Part shown: one piece after another, positions 25,901 through 38,730 of the stretch
Layout of the letters: every line of letters begins with the position of its first letter
Numbering within the stretch: the stretch's first letter is position 1
Assembly (NCBI GenBank): GCA_021234535.1
Contig: CM037830.1
Span: 5,554,170 to 5,618,169, forward strand
DNA length: 64,000 bases
Source of the DNA: Stichopus chloronotus
Lineage: Eukaryota; Echinodermata; Holothuroidea; Aspidochirotida; Stichopodidae
Direction of reading: 5' to 3'
The notes under the pieces: generated by a model
Databases searched by the model: none
Told to the model about the DNA's origin: nothing
Seen by the model: the letters and a program-made list of their open reading frames with translations, nothing else
Position numbers and translations under genes: made by a program

Positions 25901-28900
25901 TGCAAGACTGGATGCCAGGGCCACGGGTCGATTCTTTCGCCCAAATGGCATCGGTCGTCGGAAAAATGTCCACAACGACGATCTTGATTATGAAGCCCAG
26001 GCCTACTACGGAGAGTATCCTCTAGCGTTTGCTGCGAGCCTGGGCTTTGCAGAGATATACGACTTCCTTTTGGATGCAAGCACCAGCTGGAACGAAGAGC
26101 AAGGAAGTTGCGATCCAGATGCGTCAGATACTTATGGAAATACAGTCATTCATATGATAGTAATACACAACCAGAAGGTAATGCTGATTCTACTTCTACG
26201 GTAGCTTCGACACTTTCATTTAGCCTATTCAAGTGTTACGCATTAAATGTGTGCTCCAAGTTCGTCCTTTTCTTTCGATGAAATTTTCTCTACATTGATT
26301 ATTTTGGAACTTTTTAGAACATTACCAAATATCTGAGACAATTTCTGCTCGAATTTAATCTGCTTCTTTTACTATAGTGTTTGATGTACTGGTAATTTTT
26401 ATCCCAAAACTCATCTGGTTTGGTTATATATGAATGACTACTTACCTGTCTCATCGCAGCAAATTCACTCCCATCTACCAGGCCAATAGCACTGGTAACC
26501 TTTAACACCATCCCTGGTACTGTCCAGTCTAATCCTGGACTAGCATCTCCTTCCATTGAGAAAAGTTTTTTGGGGGGTTGACAATGACGATGTTATAAAT
26601 TTTTTTACATTCTTTTAAACTAACAGCCAGTGAAGGTTTGCGAATGTAGCAATAGCAGCACTCGTTTGTATTTGTTTCTTTTCTTTATAATTATTACAAC
26701 TGATAAATATTACTCTTAAAAAGTTAAGATATCTGAGCAGATTTGGCGGCTGAATATCATAAGTGTCTGAATTAGGCATAATTGCATTCATTGTAAAGAA
26801 GTTTTCAAAGCCATTTGTATTATTGCATGGCATCAGCAGTTACACCTTTCCTAAGTAATAAGATGTTTTTTCAATAATCCAATCACTGATTATTATTTAA
26901 TTTTCAAACTTGTATAAGCATGGCAAATTGTTAATTCACTTACACGCTGAAATAATCAGTGTTCAAGTACTGTTGAACATCAGCTTGGCCAAGAAGGAAC
27001 ATTTATCAAATAGGTCCAATGTGACGCATGACTCTCGAAGGATTTGTTCAAACTATATTCCATTCATAGCTGTCTTCCGGAATACTGTGGGCTGTTTATC
27101 GCCATGCAGTGCTGTGCTAAATATTACATCTAGCCTGCGTTTGATATTTGTATCATGTATTTCCTCCTTCAGCTGATGTTCAATCATGCGATCTTTCACT
27201 CCAAAATGCCGGTCAACTTCACCCAGAAAAACAATGCAGGCCTCACCCCTCTGCAGCTTTCGTTTAAGCTGGGTAGAGGTGAGCTGTTCACAGCACTCCT
27301 AGATTTGACTAGTGAGACTCAGTGGATATTTGGCAATGTAGCATACGTCGCCTACCCGCTTGACCAGCTAGACTCTATTGGAATGGATGGCAGCATAAGT
27401 AAGTCCACCAAATGTTTGCATCACTCTATCACTCTTGTAATAAAGTTCTACATTGCACTGAACGAATCTCTGCCATTGTATGTTTAATGTTAATCTACAG
27501 TCCCTACTGATTTATCTAGATACCTGCTTACCTTCATACATAGATACCTACATAACTACCTACCTACATAGATACCTACCTGCATATCTAGATACCTACA
27601 TACCAACCTAGATACATACCTATCTACAAACGTACAGACGTGCATACCTACTTACTTACCTATATAGATACCCACCTGCATCCCTTGATACCTACCTAGA
27701 TATCTAATTACCTACCGGGATACCTACCTACTTGTATAGATACCTAACCTACATAGACACCTACTTACCTAACTTCCTTGTTTCATTATTGAACTGTTTG
27801 GTTGCTTCATTACTTCAATGGACACTCTCTGATGTGCAAGTACTGAATACAAGTGTTGATCAACACTGTCATTATCATATCACCATCAGGCAAGTTGTAT
27901 GTGACATAGAAGTGCGGAAGTTGGCAAGCAGGTCGGCAGAAGCTCGATAACAGCCTGAGTGTGCTATAAGTTAACATTCCATACAGTCTCATCAATGTTC
28001 AAATTGGAGCTTTTTGAAAGGGAACTCAGCAACATGTCACATAAGTTTTTTATCACTTTAATGTAAACCCTTTGATCAGTTTACTCTTTGACCTCGCTTA
28101 CCATATTAAAATCAACATCATCATTGCAGATAGACACGCTGCGATCACCATCATTGTGGAACATGACACTGTGCCTCATCTCAAGATGTTAGAGGGGCAG
28201 GTCTTGAATGAACTCCTGGACAAGAAGTGGAAAATCTATGCTAGAGTATGTCACGACCACCTCAAATACTTCTTCTAACAAGTTATTACCATTTGTTGCA
28301 GTATTCACTGGAAATAAATATCTATCTGAAAGCTCTGTGACCCCTATTCTCTCCAAAACACTTCTAGCCATCTCCCCACTGCCAAAAAGCTGGTCAAACC
28401 AAGTTCCATCCAGTTCACTTCGGTTGCTGACTTGTTTACCCCGTTATCTCTGCCAGTATTTCAAATGCAGTGATTCATACGTAAATTGAGGATCAAAGGA
28501 CAGACAAAACATAAACCGTTTTAGGTCAATGGAGTTGGAGGCAAACTGATTGATAGCTATTCAGAATAGTGTGGGATTGAGGGGCTACCATTAATGATCA
28601 CATCCTGTGATTGTACTTTCCAAGGCGGTCAATTAATATGGTATCAATGGATAATGATTATATGCAACATTAATTTACATAGAAAGAGAATGTTTGGACT
28701 TATCACTTTGTTCACCCTAAAGAGGAGGGTTGTTCTAGACATGTTCCCTTAAGTGTTTTATGTTGACAATACATGATACAAATGTCGTTGTTGTAGTATT
28801 ATCTTGTTATTTTTTTTATTTGGTTTATTGATCCAAATCAGCAACCTACGAGTAATGCTCTTGAACAATCAGTCACTGATTTTAACTATCGCTTTTCAAC

Positions 28901-31900
28901 TAATGGATAAGATTGTGGCTATTCACCCAAACAAATTTCTTCAAATAAAACAAATTATTGACACAAAGGAGATTTTAGCCAATCAGCAATCATTGCTAGG
29001 GTTGCATTTAGGGTTAGGGGTTAGATTTGTGGTAATAACCAAGGGTTTTGGCCTGTTGTTCACCCATCGTTTATGGGAATAGTCCCAACCAATATTATCA
29101 ATGGTGTGCAAAGTACACAGTTATCCTATAACTAAAGGGATCCAAGTGCTTTGCCACAGTGCATTCAACATACTCTTGCAGCATTGTCAAAACAGTGAAG
29201 GCGAATTTGTAAATGCCTGAGGTCATTCTCAACATGAATAATTGATGGGAGATGGAATCGGAGGGTGGGTTCCATATGACCAATGATTTTGCACCTAATG
29301 TCATTCAAATCAGAAAAAAAAAGGTTGAGAAAAAAAAAGCAAAGAAAAGAAAGCAATCATATACCTTTCTCAGTTCAGTTACAAACTTGTTTTCCTTTCA
29401 GAATCGACTTTTGTTCAAGTTTTTCTGGGCATTGCTTCATCTTTTGGAAATATCTCTAATTGTCTATCTCAGACCAGAAGGGGACCTCTGGGCCACTGAT
29501 GGTGCTGTAAACAAGGTCAGTGTAGACAGATGGAAAGATTTTTTTTCATCACAAAGTATGTCACATATCACATATATTTATAGGTAACTGAAAGGCATAC
29601 AGAAATGTATAAATTTTCATCTATCTTTGGGAGGGGAGTCAGATTAGCTGTTAGTTCTTTTTCAGTTTTGAAGTAAACACAATTGATTGTAACATTTGAT
29701 TATGCATTAGTTAAGTTATTTCTCTATTTTGTATTTTGTACTTGTGTTGTAGCTATTTTGTCGATCTTATTTATTCTTTTGAACCTTGTTTGGATGTTCT
29801 GTCAGCCTGACAGACTAACATTATAAGGAATGTATTAAAACTGAATAAAAAGCAGTAGTCTCCTTTTGAAGGAAACCATTAGACTCAACCATCGAAGCAA
29901 AGAATACCAATAAAAGTTCACATGAATGCTGATTGCTGATGGAACCATTCATATTTAGAAGGTTTATCCGTTAGAGGAGCTCATATTGATGTGTTGAAAA
30001 CCTTTAGAACAAATTTGACTGAAAAATTCACACCATCAAATACTCAAATCATGGAACCCTGATGTCACTGGTTCGCTTCCAGCTTAATATGAACGTTGTT
30101 TTGCGAAACCAAAGGCAACCGACTTGCCATATTTTTGGATTCGTGGTGCATCTGCAACGTGAGTTAACAAAATTTATGAAAACCCAACAACTATCCAACA
30201 AAAGTCCATCAAATTTCCAACAAAATTTAATATACAATAATTCTCTAGTTGATGAGTATCACTTTTGGTATCAACTTTTTCCATTCCTTAAATTTTCCCC
30301 TTGAAAGTTTCGCATCTTCATGGAGGTATGCCTACTCATCGGATGTTTTGCCAAAGTGGTCACAGAAGTACTTGAAATCATATCCAGAGGGTCCATTCTT
30401 AATTACCTGGCATCATTGGTAAGTGTCAGTTGGTTCTACTCTATGCACTGTCAAAGGAGTAATTGCATGATATATAGCATTTCACTTTATTTGCTGTTCT
30501 GTTGGACTGCCACCACAGGCCTGGAATTTCATTTTTTTGAAGAATCTTCTTTTTGTTGACATATTACTGAATCATTAGAATGCAACAAACTTTAACTAAA
30601 GTTTACAAAAGTGAAAACTTGAGGAATGATAGAACTGTGAAACAATACATGAAGCTTTGACACCCAACATTCTTAAACTTTTTTGAAAAAGTTTCTGCCA
30701 TCATCATTCATGACGGTAATGCCGATATTCCAATCCATTTTCAGTTGCAGTTTCCCACCAAAGGACTTTTCAATATTTCAATAGTCCTGCAGGTGTCCTG
30801 CCTGCTGTTTAGGATTCTCCAGCTTCAAGCATTGGAGGACTATGCATTCATTGTGTCAATACCATTATCATGGCATTATCTCTTCTTCTTTTTTAGGTAA
30901 GTAAAGTACTGCCAGGATTATGATTTTGGAGTTTTATCTACCATTTCATGTATCCGGTGTGCTTCTATTCATCTTGGTTGTAGTCTTATTTCCTGCTTGT
31001 GCAGGAGAAAGTTTTCTTCCTCACAGAATGACTACACAAACATTTGTTTCAACTGACAACTCTCTGTACAAGCATTATGTCAATATTCATCTTCTTTATT
31101 GAGATTTCTATGGTTATTTTTTTTTTTAATTTTAAACTTTCATTATTATTATTATTTCCTTACTAGTATTTACTTTAAAAGTTAAAAAAAAATCATTGTG
31201 TTGTCATTTTTAAAGGCAATGGATTCTCCAGGCATCATTCAAAACCTGCAAACCCTTCTAAACAGAAAATACACTAAAAAAAATCTGTCTGTGTTTGTTT
31301 GCAAGATGTATTTGTCCTCCAATTTTCCTTCAAAACTGTGTAACCAGACAACTCCCCTTTGGATAATTTCCATCTGGGCAATTCAACCCCAAGCAAATTC
31401 CCCCTCAGACAAACTCCCCCAGACAATTCCCACCCAGGCATTTCCCAACCCATAGAATTCCTTCTCCCACTCTCCCCAAAAACTCCCCCCTGATGAATTC
31501 CTTCAGTGAAAGGGTTACGGTTAAGCCACGGACCCGTGGAAACCGTCCTGGTGAGAGTCGTCTGTTGGAAATTGTCCTGGAACACCAATACTGATGCTAT
31601 GAATACACTTCAGAACCTTTTTTTTTTAATATGTTGCCATACTAGAGACTCAATTACATTGTGCTGCCTATAAATTAGTCTCCTTGTAATGACTCATTAT
31701 TGTTTTGCAGATATTCTAATTCAATTATTCATTTTAGCAACAACTGATTCCATTGTCCGTAGGACAACCTTAAGAGAGAAACTTCTTGCTCCTTAAATTG
31801 TTTAAGTGTCTCTGATGCCAAAGCCCCCGCTAAACTCACTGGTTAAGGATGTTTTTCTTTTTTTTCTTCTACTTTCGCTTCTCCTTTGTAAGGTGTCATC

Positions 31901-34900
31901 CTGTGCTAGGTCCCCTGATCGTGAGTTTGCAGAAAATTGTCGTTGGGGACCTCTTCCGATTCAGCTTTATCTATTCCATCTTCATATCTATGTTTTCGGC
32001 AGGTAAGTTACGTAAGAAGCGCTAAACTGTTGAGTGTAAACAGTGTTTCACTTTTAATGCTCAAACAGTGAATAAGCATCTTCATCCTCAACTGTACACC
32101 CCATTTGATACTTCTATAAGGGTCACTTGGTGTATGCATATTCTTGCAGAATTGGTAGTCTCCTAACCTTATATTCCACTTTTAATTGGGTTTGCCTGTT
32201 ACTATGAGGCTGCCTGGAAGGTCACTAGATAATAATCATGTTTGATTTATGTCTTCAAAATTACAGCCCAGTGCTTGTTCAAAGGAAATGTTTGTTAACA
32301 CTGAAGTAAATATTCTTTGACTGAATTACATGTGTCCATCTGTTTCCTGATGTTTAACCTTTCCTCTTCTCTGTATGTCTGCATGTACCCAACGATACAG
32401 ACAGGATTTTTGAAATCTAATGATTTCTAAGTGTGCGTTACTTCTTTTCTTGTTTTCCTTACCAGTTTTCTACTTCATGTTCATCAACGTTTCGGCATCG
32501 CAGACGCCTGCTTTCCTCACTGCCAATGGGGCTTTCATGACAGTGTTCAGAATGAGCTTTGGTGACTTACATGTAAGGAGATCCACTATGTCATCTGTTG
32601 CCTACCATGTGTGGGCTGTAATCCCAAACCCCTGTGTTGTAACCAACTTGAAAAAGTATTGTTTTCACTCGAACAAACCCCATTTGTTTACTTTTATTCC
32701 TATCAGACTGATGTACATGCAGGAAGAGACTATTTTGTTAAGCTCAAGATTCCCTGGAGTAGAAGTAATTCTTTTATTTAAAAACATAATTTAAGACCTT
32801 TTATGAGAATCATCTATATCGTTTGTATCCTTACCTTAAAATATTCAGTTTCATTACCTCTGTGTAATAAAATGTTAGCTTTTATCTATATTTCATCAAT
32901 TTATCTGTCTTTGCATGATTTCACAAGGAATGCTTACCTGTACATAATTTCACATAACTTCACAATTTTCTGTTGGAGGATGTCTTCAATTTATGTGATT
33001 TAATCAAGTGATTTGTTGCTGAAGCTTGGTAACATTCTCGTGTGCTTGTTTTGTTTTTTTCCTCACTGCAGTTTCCAGACATGAATTATTCCCGCTTCAA
33101 CCTGATCGCGTTCATCGTGTTTGGACTTTTCCTGATTCTCATTCCTCTCGTGCTCTTCAACATGATGATCGCAATGATGACCCGTACATTTCAGAACATC
33201 CAGGACAGGTCATTGATGCAGTGGAAGAGACAGGTAAGAGAGTGCTCCACCCACTGGTGATGTTTCGCTGTTGGAACTAAAACCCCCCTGTAACATTTAA
33301 TGATTGATCAGTCCACTCATTCCGTGCTTGCTGTCGAAGTTGGAGACTGTGCACCCTTTCATAGCTTTGTTGATTATTGTATGTAATAGATCACAATACA
33401 ATAAAACTTGCAGATGTCCAGTGTTTCTGATGTTACAATACCGGTACAATATACAAACAAATAGAGATAACAAACTCTAAGTAAATATGGTATTAGAGTA
33501 TAAATAGAGTGTAAACTTTATTTATTTTCATCTGTGAGAAATTATAGAGACTGCACTAAATGAAGTGTGCTGCCTGAAATATTTTGATGTTCTCCCAATG
33601 ACTTCATTTTAAAAATTTACAGTATTTGAAACATTTCACCTTCCTGTCAGCAACACTAACCTTCAGTCACTCCATGTCTACAAGGTAAACTGAGGTGTCA
33701 ACAGTATTCTTACTTGAAATATTTATTCATATGCTTCAAAACACCCTGGATGGCAGCAAGTGACAAGATCTGTATACACATAGGACTATTTACTGTGCTT
33801 GAGAGAACAAGATGTTGAAATTCATTGGATTTGCACAAAGAGGAAGGGGAGGAGGACTGAGAAATAATTGATGAGTAATATCTTGAAAATGGGAGTAAAG
33901 AAAAAACAGAGGTCACTAATGAAACTTAAAGGGAAAAGACGTTTTGAAGGAAAAGGCATAATTTGAATTATTGACCAATTAACACATGTCAAATGGAAAT
34001 TGAAGGCTTTCTAATTCTGGAATTTTTGTCTTTCAATACTTCTTTTTCAGTGGGTCATGATTATTCTCAACATTGAAAGGTCTCTTCCCAGAAGTTTATT
34101 GAAGAAACTTCAGCAGAATTACTCTTCAAATGTTAAATTCCACAAAGACCAGAAAGCCCGCCGCATCCACCAGAAGCCGCTTCTTTCAAAGACTCTAGCC
34201 ATGAAATCAGAGAGGTAAAGATTGGTTTTTGACAGAAGAGTAGCAAACGACATTCAGCAGTGTAAACATGTTGTGAAATGAAACATTCACGTACCCCATG
34301 GAGTTGAGTCGATGAGATGGAGCATGAGCACCATTGTTTCTTGAAACTCTTGTCGCATTCACCCAAAAGTCGTCAGTTGAATATTTAATTTGTAGCAGTT
34401 GTTTTGTGACTCAGCATCATCTAATATTGCCTTCATACTTTTCATATCTCTTATCGTCTTTCCCCCGATTATGTTTGTGTCATTAATTGCTTTTGCAATA
34501 TGTTTCTGTTTTTAAGTAATTATCTCCTTTACATATCTGTATTTTTATGAACATCTTAAAATCTTATCTGTAATGATTGTAGAGCTATTGTTGACATAAC
34601 CATTGCTTTGATGTCTATCAATTGTTGTCGTGTATACCGGTGGCACTACTCCACATTATTGTTTTTTGTATCGTGGATTGTTAATATCTCTATCTCTGTT
34701 GTTGACGTTTTTGTCACTATCTGTCAGTTACCTTTGTAGTTGATGGTTAGTTGTATTTTCCTTAAAAAGTATAGGACTGAGAGATGCAGGCATTCTTTCT
34801 TGCCAAGGGCCATTCTCCACTTTTGTTAATGAATTTTGCAGGAAACAAATGAATTTTATATATGTTTTACCTATCATTCATATACTCTTTTGTAATATAA

Positions 34901-36488
34901 TACTCCATTCTCCTTTGTACATGTACTTTAGAATCATTTTATGTCTATTTTACTGAGATGAAGTGAATGCCAATTCTTTTTATGGTCAATAAATATTCTT
35001 ATAGCTTGTCTTATATCCTGTTTGCATTCTCAACCTAATTATTGTATGTATTCTATTGTCTCGATCATTTTTGTATCTTTGGTTTGGATGTCTTCAATTG
35101 TTTTTATCATTGTGTAGCATGCCCTTACTTTGATCTAACTGGTTTTAATGTCTTTTATTGTCTTTTTTATTGTCTATTTAGTCTTCTTCTTTTTGCAGTT
35201 GTTGTAGTATCTCTCACTTATATCTTTCATTGTTTTCGACCGAAACAACAAAAGATATATATATCCCTCTATGTGAAATGTACCTTTTATCTTATTTATG
35301 TTTACAGTTGCATGATTTTACCCTTCATGATGTTTCTCAGTTTCACATAGTTTTTTCTTCTTTATCCCTTCATTTCCTTCCATTGCATCAATCAGAGAGG
35401 TTGACAATGACTCAGTCGCAAGTGGTTTGGAAACCTCTGAGATACCATTGGTCAAGGTCTCCTCAGCCAGCAAAAATGGAGTGCGAACAGAAGATGTGGC
35501 AAGTGACGAATTTGTGGAAGTGAAGGCTTTTCTTGTTCATAAAGTGATGAATAAAAGCCAAGCTGCAATGAGGAGGGATGTCCAGCTGAAATGGAGGGTA
35601 CGTGCATTTTCTTGATTTTAGTATCATGCTGCTGATGAGGGCCAGCCAAATTTGAAGTGATACTTATAAAGGAGGGTAGTGAGTGAAAGGGATGGTTTGG
35701 TAGCATTTTTGAGAAAACTGCACAGAAATGTCCACAATTGACATTTTGGAATTATCTTCTCGGAGCAAGGTCACTGGTGAGTGAGATTAATGGGTATGCT
35801 GTTTGACAGTGATGTGTCAGCCCTGGCAAATTCATCTTTGAAGGCAGACTCAGGGATGATGCATTTAGCTATGTTGATGGTTGAAAAGCATAGAAGTTTC
35901 TGTAAGTGTATCTGTTGAAAAGATCCTTGTTGTTGAAGGTAGATAGGTACAATAACGTTGCTGACAGGCTCAGCAACCAGCATGCAAACATATTAAACCA
36001 AATTACTCGAAATGCTCTATTTATTCCATGTCCTTGCTAGACTGCTACATAAATGTTTGAGATGGATGTGTTCCTGCTTTCAAAGCGGGATGCTGGTCAG
36101 CCCAATATCTTTCATGTAGTGATTACTACATACAGAGGTTCAGTACATGTGTCTTGAACAAAAAAAAAACACTTTCTGATTCCATGCTTGCTCTTCTCAT
36201 TTCCATTTTAAAAGATGTGTGAGGCTAATAGGACTTTCTAATTTAACTCTACCGTATGCTGAGATCTTTCTCTGCTAAGATCCTCCCTTGATGTCCATGA
36301 AGCCAGGCCAATTAAGCTAAATCAAAGAAGTAATACCTTATTTTAATTATCGCTTCTACATCAAGTTACTTTTGATAATTGCCAATCTACTACTCTTGAT
36401 TTTTCAGACCCTCCGAAGGAAGTTGCTAGACGAAGCCAAGCAACGTTTAGTGAGGCAGGCAAAGTACCACCAAACCGAAGAATTTTAG
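22917..36488 (+). CDS. TRPV cation channel, Nanchung/Inactive/OSM-9 group (14 exons; 5' exon not found)
   Basis: Exons: 22917-23261, 24729-24978, 25828-26177, 27173-27398, 28130-28245, 29402-29515, 30308-30418, 30751-30896, 31893-32002, 32466-32572, 33072-33233, 34051-34214, 35396-35597, 36408-36488 (TAG). Phases agree throughout, giving 827 residues. Seen: an N-terminal block 'MYKLVHLGGSGFLVDAF'; ankyrin repeats at residues about 155-380 ('GETIIHLCYL', 'GETALHLAIVHNDLESVKFL', 'GEYPLAFAASLGFAEIYDFL', 'DTYGNTVIHMIVIH', 'GLTPLQLSFKLGR'); six hydrophobic segments from about 430 to 660; pore loop 'RMSFGDLHFPD'; S6 'LILIPLVLFNMMIAMM'; and a TRP-box-like 'QWKRQW' after S6. The order matches invertebrate TRPVs that form cilium-based sensory channels in insects and nematodes. 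The first exon begins in phase 0 after an acceptor, so an upstream exon is expected; alternatively translation could begin at the ATG at 22944. Confidence 0.93.
24110..24700 (-). mobile_element. Non-LTR retrotransposon reverse transcriptase fragment, frameshifted
   Basis: The minus-strand reading includes 'FLGVFIDVELTWTDHMNNV', 'KGVGIIAKL', 'LIYLSLILPQLSNSCIVW' and, in another frame, 'LNLLKLPDIITLSLAIFTY'. These are end-of-RT motifs of Jockey/RTE-like LINEs (LGV-ID--L-W--H, then the LPHL-YC--VWG block). Several stops and at least one frameshift disrupt it. It sits in the intron just before TRPV exon 24729-24978, antisense to the gene. Confidence 0.8.
24729..26177 (+). CDS. TRPV ankyrin-repeat exons
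   Basis: Two exons (24729-24978 and 25828-26177) join within 'AYYG|ETALHLAI'. They carry the central ankyrin repeats, including the TRPV-typical run 'ARATGRFFRP' followed by an acidic loop and 'YEAQAYYGEYPLAFAA'. This 'RATGxFF' plus 'YGEYPLA' pair is characteristic of TRPV ankyrin domains of the insect Nanchung/Inactive class and of vertebrate TRPVs. The repeats form the cytoplasmic N-terminal assembly domain. Confidence 0.92.
27515..27770. repeat. Degenerate CTACATAGATAC minisatellite
   Basis: Repeated TACCTACATAGATAC and TACCTAGATAC words in the TRPV intron between 27398 and 28130, based on a decayed 4-base TACC/TAGA pattern. No coding role. Confidence 0.8.
29402..32002 (+). CDS. TRPV transmembrane exons S1-S5
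   Basis: Exon 29402-29515 encodes S1 ('FFWALLHLLEISLIVYLRP'); 30308-30418 encodes S2 ('FMEVCLLIGCFAKVV'); 30751-30896 encodes S3 and S4 ('DYAFIVSIPLSWHYLFFFF'); 31893-32002 encodes the S4-S5 linker and S5 ('FRFSFIYSIFISMFSA'). Exon 30751-30896 ends TTTTTTAG followed by a GTAAGT donor, which gives 'FFFR' in phase with the next exon. The S1-end 'YLRP' is a recurrent TRPV feature. Confidence 0.88.
31330..31500. repeat. Degenerate ~20-bp C-rich minisatellite in a TRPV intron
   Basis: Repeats of the type GGCAATTCCCACCCAGGCA, CAAACTCCCCCAGACAATTC and GCAAATTCCCCCTCAGACAA. Units are about 18-22 bases with strong decay. The region 31500-31590 may be a further degenerate extension. Confidence 0.65.
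32466..33233 (+). CDS. TRPV pore loop, S6 and TRP box exons
   Basis: Exon 32466-32572 encodes the outer pore and pore helix ('GAFMTVFRMSFGDLH'). Exon 33072-33233 continues 'FPDMNYSRFNLI', then S6 ('FGLFLILIPLVLFNMMIAMM') and the start of the TRP helix ('DRSLMQWKRQ'). S6 has the conserved NMMIAMM ending (NMLIAMM in most TRPVs). The filter region has one Gly-Asp pair (FGDL), in contrast to the GMGD-type filter of vertebrate TRPV1-4. Confidence 0.92.
34051..36488 (+). CDS. TRPV C-terminal cytoplasmic exons
   Basis: Exon 34051-34214 starts with Trp of the TRP box ('WVMIILNIERSLPRSLLKKL'). Exon 35396-35597 is an acidic then basic linker. Exon 36408-36488 ends in a basic helix ('LRRKLLDEAKQRLVRQAK') and stop TAG. 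The 'ERSLP' motif after the TRP box mirrors 'LERAVP'-type sequences in insect TRPVs. The tail is about 150 residues, shorter than in fly Inactive. The final basic amphipathic helix could bind calmodulin; this is inference. Confidence 0.88.
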
Positions 36489-37159
36489 TTATTACACTTG
36501 CAAACATCCACTTTTTTCACAGATCAATGATCTAAATTATACAATATTTTTATCACTTGATATTTTAATTTTAAAATGCTACCTAACATTGACACTTTGC
36601 TTGCATCTTCTTTTGTGTTTTTAAGCATTAGGCATTTATTGATATTTATTTTTTGAAACATTTTATTTTTTGAAACATTTCATATTTAAACACATATTCA
36701 AGATATTTTGAATTTATTTTCAACATCCTTCTCTTCAACTGTATCATTTCTCTCTAGATGATGTGTGCTTATTGTTAAGCTATTGTTGTTACTGAGAAAT
36801 ACCTCTTGGGGCATTGTTCCGTCCATGGTGGATGACATTTCAAAACTAATCACACAAGAAACAAAAACATGGGACAACTAAAAGATGGTGTAAGGTGTAG
36901 GGAATAATTAAGAGTTCAAAATTTGCATAGCAGTTTTTATGCTTCTTGAGTATTTTGTCACAAAATTAGAGAAAACCCTACCACTGCATGTGCAAAAACG
37001 GCTATTCAGTATTCCATTTGTGTAGCGTTTAGATCATTTTGTATAGCAAAAAGAGATGCGATACCAGATAAATTATTCCAGTGAAGTGGAATTTATAAAT
37101 TTAAGTTTGCAAATTTGGCGAAGTCAACCAATTCGATGTGGAATGAACAAGACATTCCA

Positions 37160-37620
37160 TATGTTGTTTTTCACTCTGTCAATTATTTGCAGACATATTT
37201 TCAGGGATTACAATTGGTTTCATTATGTAGTTTTGTAGCGACTTCTTAGGTAATGTATCGTCTTTCACTTGGTCAATTGTTTATGGACATTTTTTCAGGA
37301 GTGATGACTGATTTTATGTAAGTTTCCAGATGTAGTTTCTTGGTAGTAGCTTCTAAACCCATATATTGTCTTTCAATTGGTCAAGTCTGTTGGACATCCT
37401 TCCTGGGTTAGTGGATGGTTTCAGACATTATTATGCAGTTTTGTGATTTTGCATTGTTTTACAATATCATGTCTTTCACACAGTAATGTCTCTTTGGACT
37501 TTCTTTCAGGAATGACAGTTGGCTTAATACAAATGTTTCATTATGCAGTTTCTTGATAGCAGTTGCCCAGTAAATTGTCTTTCACCCACTCACGTCTTTC
37601 TTAACTTCAGAAATCTTTCA
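37160..37620. repeat. Tandem array of ~105-bp units downstream of the TRPV stop
   Basis: Units begin TTTTTCACTCTGTCAATT (about 37165), GTCTTTCACTTGGTCAATTG (37260), GTCTTTCAATTGGTCAAG (37368), GTCTTTCACACAGTAATG (37471) and GTCTTTCACCCACTCACG (37577). Within each, TTTCAGGA..TGA..GGTTT and CATTATGCAGTTT recur. Spacing is about 95-110 bases, with four to five diverged copies. Confidence 0.8.
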
Positions 37621-38705
37621 TGGCAGTACACCAAATAGCAACTTAAAATGCTCACTTTTGTACATTAATGTTTCTTACTTTTCTATCATGAAAAAGTGCA
37701 ACAGCCTTTTACCAAGATCCAAGTTTGATTATCAAAACGTCATGTATTGAGTAGATGCCAACAATATCTTGGCAAAGGTTTGACATTATTTATGTTAGTT
37801 GTGCATTTTTCTCTGTCCTGACAATCAGTATGTTTGGTGAGTTTTGTTATCAGTGTGGTGTGCTCACCAAAATATTTTGCACCAAAGTATTTAACAGTAG
37901 TTGCATATTACAATATTAGAAGTATACTTAAGAATTTTTTGGAAATAATTTGCCTAAGCACTTTAGCATGTTCCAAAGATGGTTATTCAGTCATTTGTAT
38001 GAGGCTTCATATTTGTGATTAAATTAGTAAATTCATTGTCATGTTCTCATGAATTGACCAGTAACATTGAGCTATGATTCATTTTATTTAATTTTTTGTA
38101 GGCCTAGTACCTCTTGATGCATTTTCAAGATATTTTCCACAAGTTTCATCCATAAAATACTGTTCAAAGCAAATGTTCTAAAGATGTACTGTAGGAGATT
38201 TTATTTTGTGAAGTTGTTTATATTTTCATGAAATGTAGGAATAGGAGTGTATGTTTTGTAAGTACATAGTGAAGACGCCCTATTACAGAAATAGCTTCAA
38301 AAATATTTCAGTTGATGTTTTCGTCTTTAAAAGATCATCATGAAGATCTTACGAGGCTTTTGTATGAGGCTTTCATGCTTTCTGTGTAATATGTTGCTAC
38401 CTAAACATGAGAAGCACCGCTGTACTTCTTGCTCTCTGGTTTTCTAATGGCTGTTTAGCATGATTCCTATATATACATTGTAAACTGATTTACTAAGGCC
38501 AAAGATGGAATTCTATGTATCAAATTCTGCTGTTCAGTTTCATTCTTTCATTAAACAACTTTTCTTTTGTTTCAAAATTACCCTCTTTAGTAACGTAAGG
38601 TGTGGATGTGTGTGTCTATTTCTTGTATATATATTTTTTCTTGTGAAGGTATGGTTTCTACTGTCTTTGTAAATGTTTGCACCAATATTTCAGTAGATAA
38701 ATGAC

Positions 38706-38711
38706 AATAAA
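38706..38711 (+). terminator. Candidate poly(A) signal for the TRPV transcript
   Basis: Canonical AATAAA about 2.2 kb after the stop codon. It is the first convincing canonical hexamer that I noticed, but AT-rich DNA yields such hexamers by chance. Confidence 0.4.
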
Positions 38712-38730
38712 GTAACTTATTAAATAGACT

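Larger units (their letters stand above)
36489..38730 (+). other. Probable 3' untranslated region of the TRPV gene, with poly(A) signal
   Basis: After the stop codon there is no supported open frame. AATAAA occurs at 38706-38711 followed by a T-rich stretch, a plausible polyadenylation signal; earlier sites cannot be excluded. A tandem array occupies about 37160-37620. Extent and use are inference. Confidence 0.45.

Noticed and set aside
27515..27770. CRISPR-like regularly spaced repeats
   Set aside because: The region is a decayed tetranucleotide minisatellite without unique spacers, in an animal intron.
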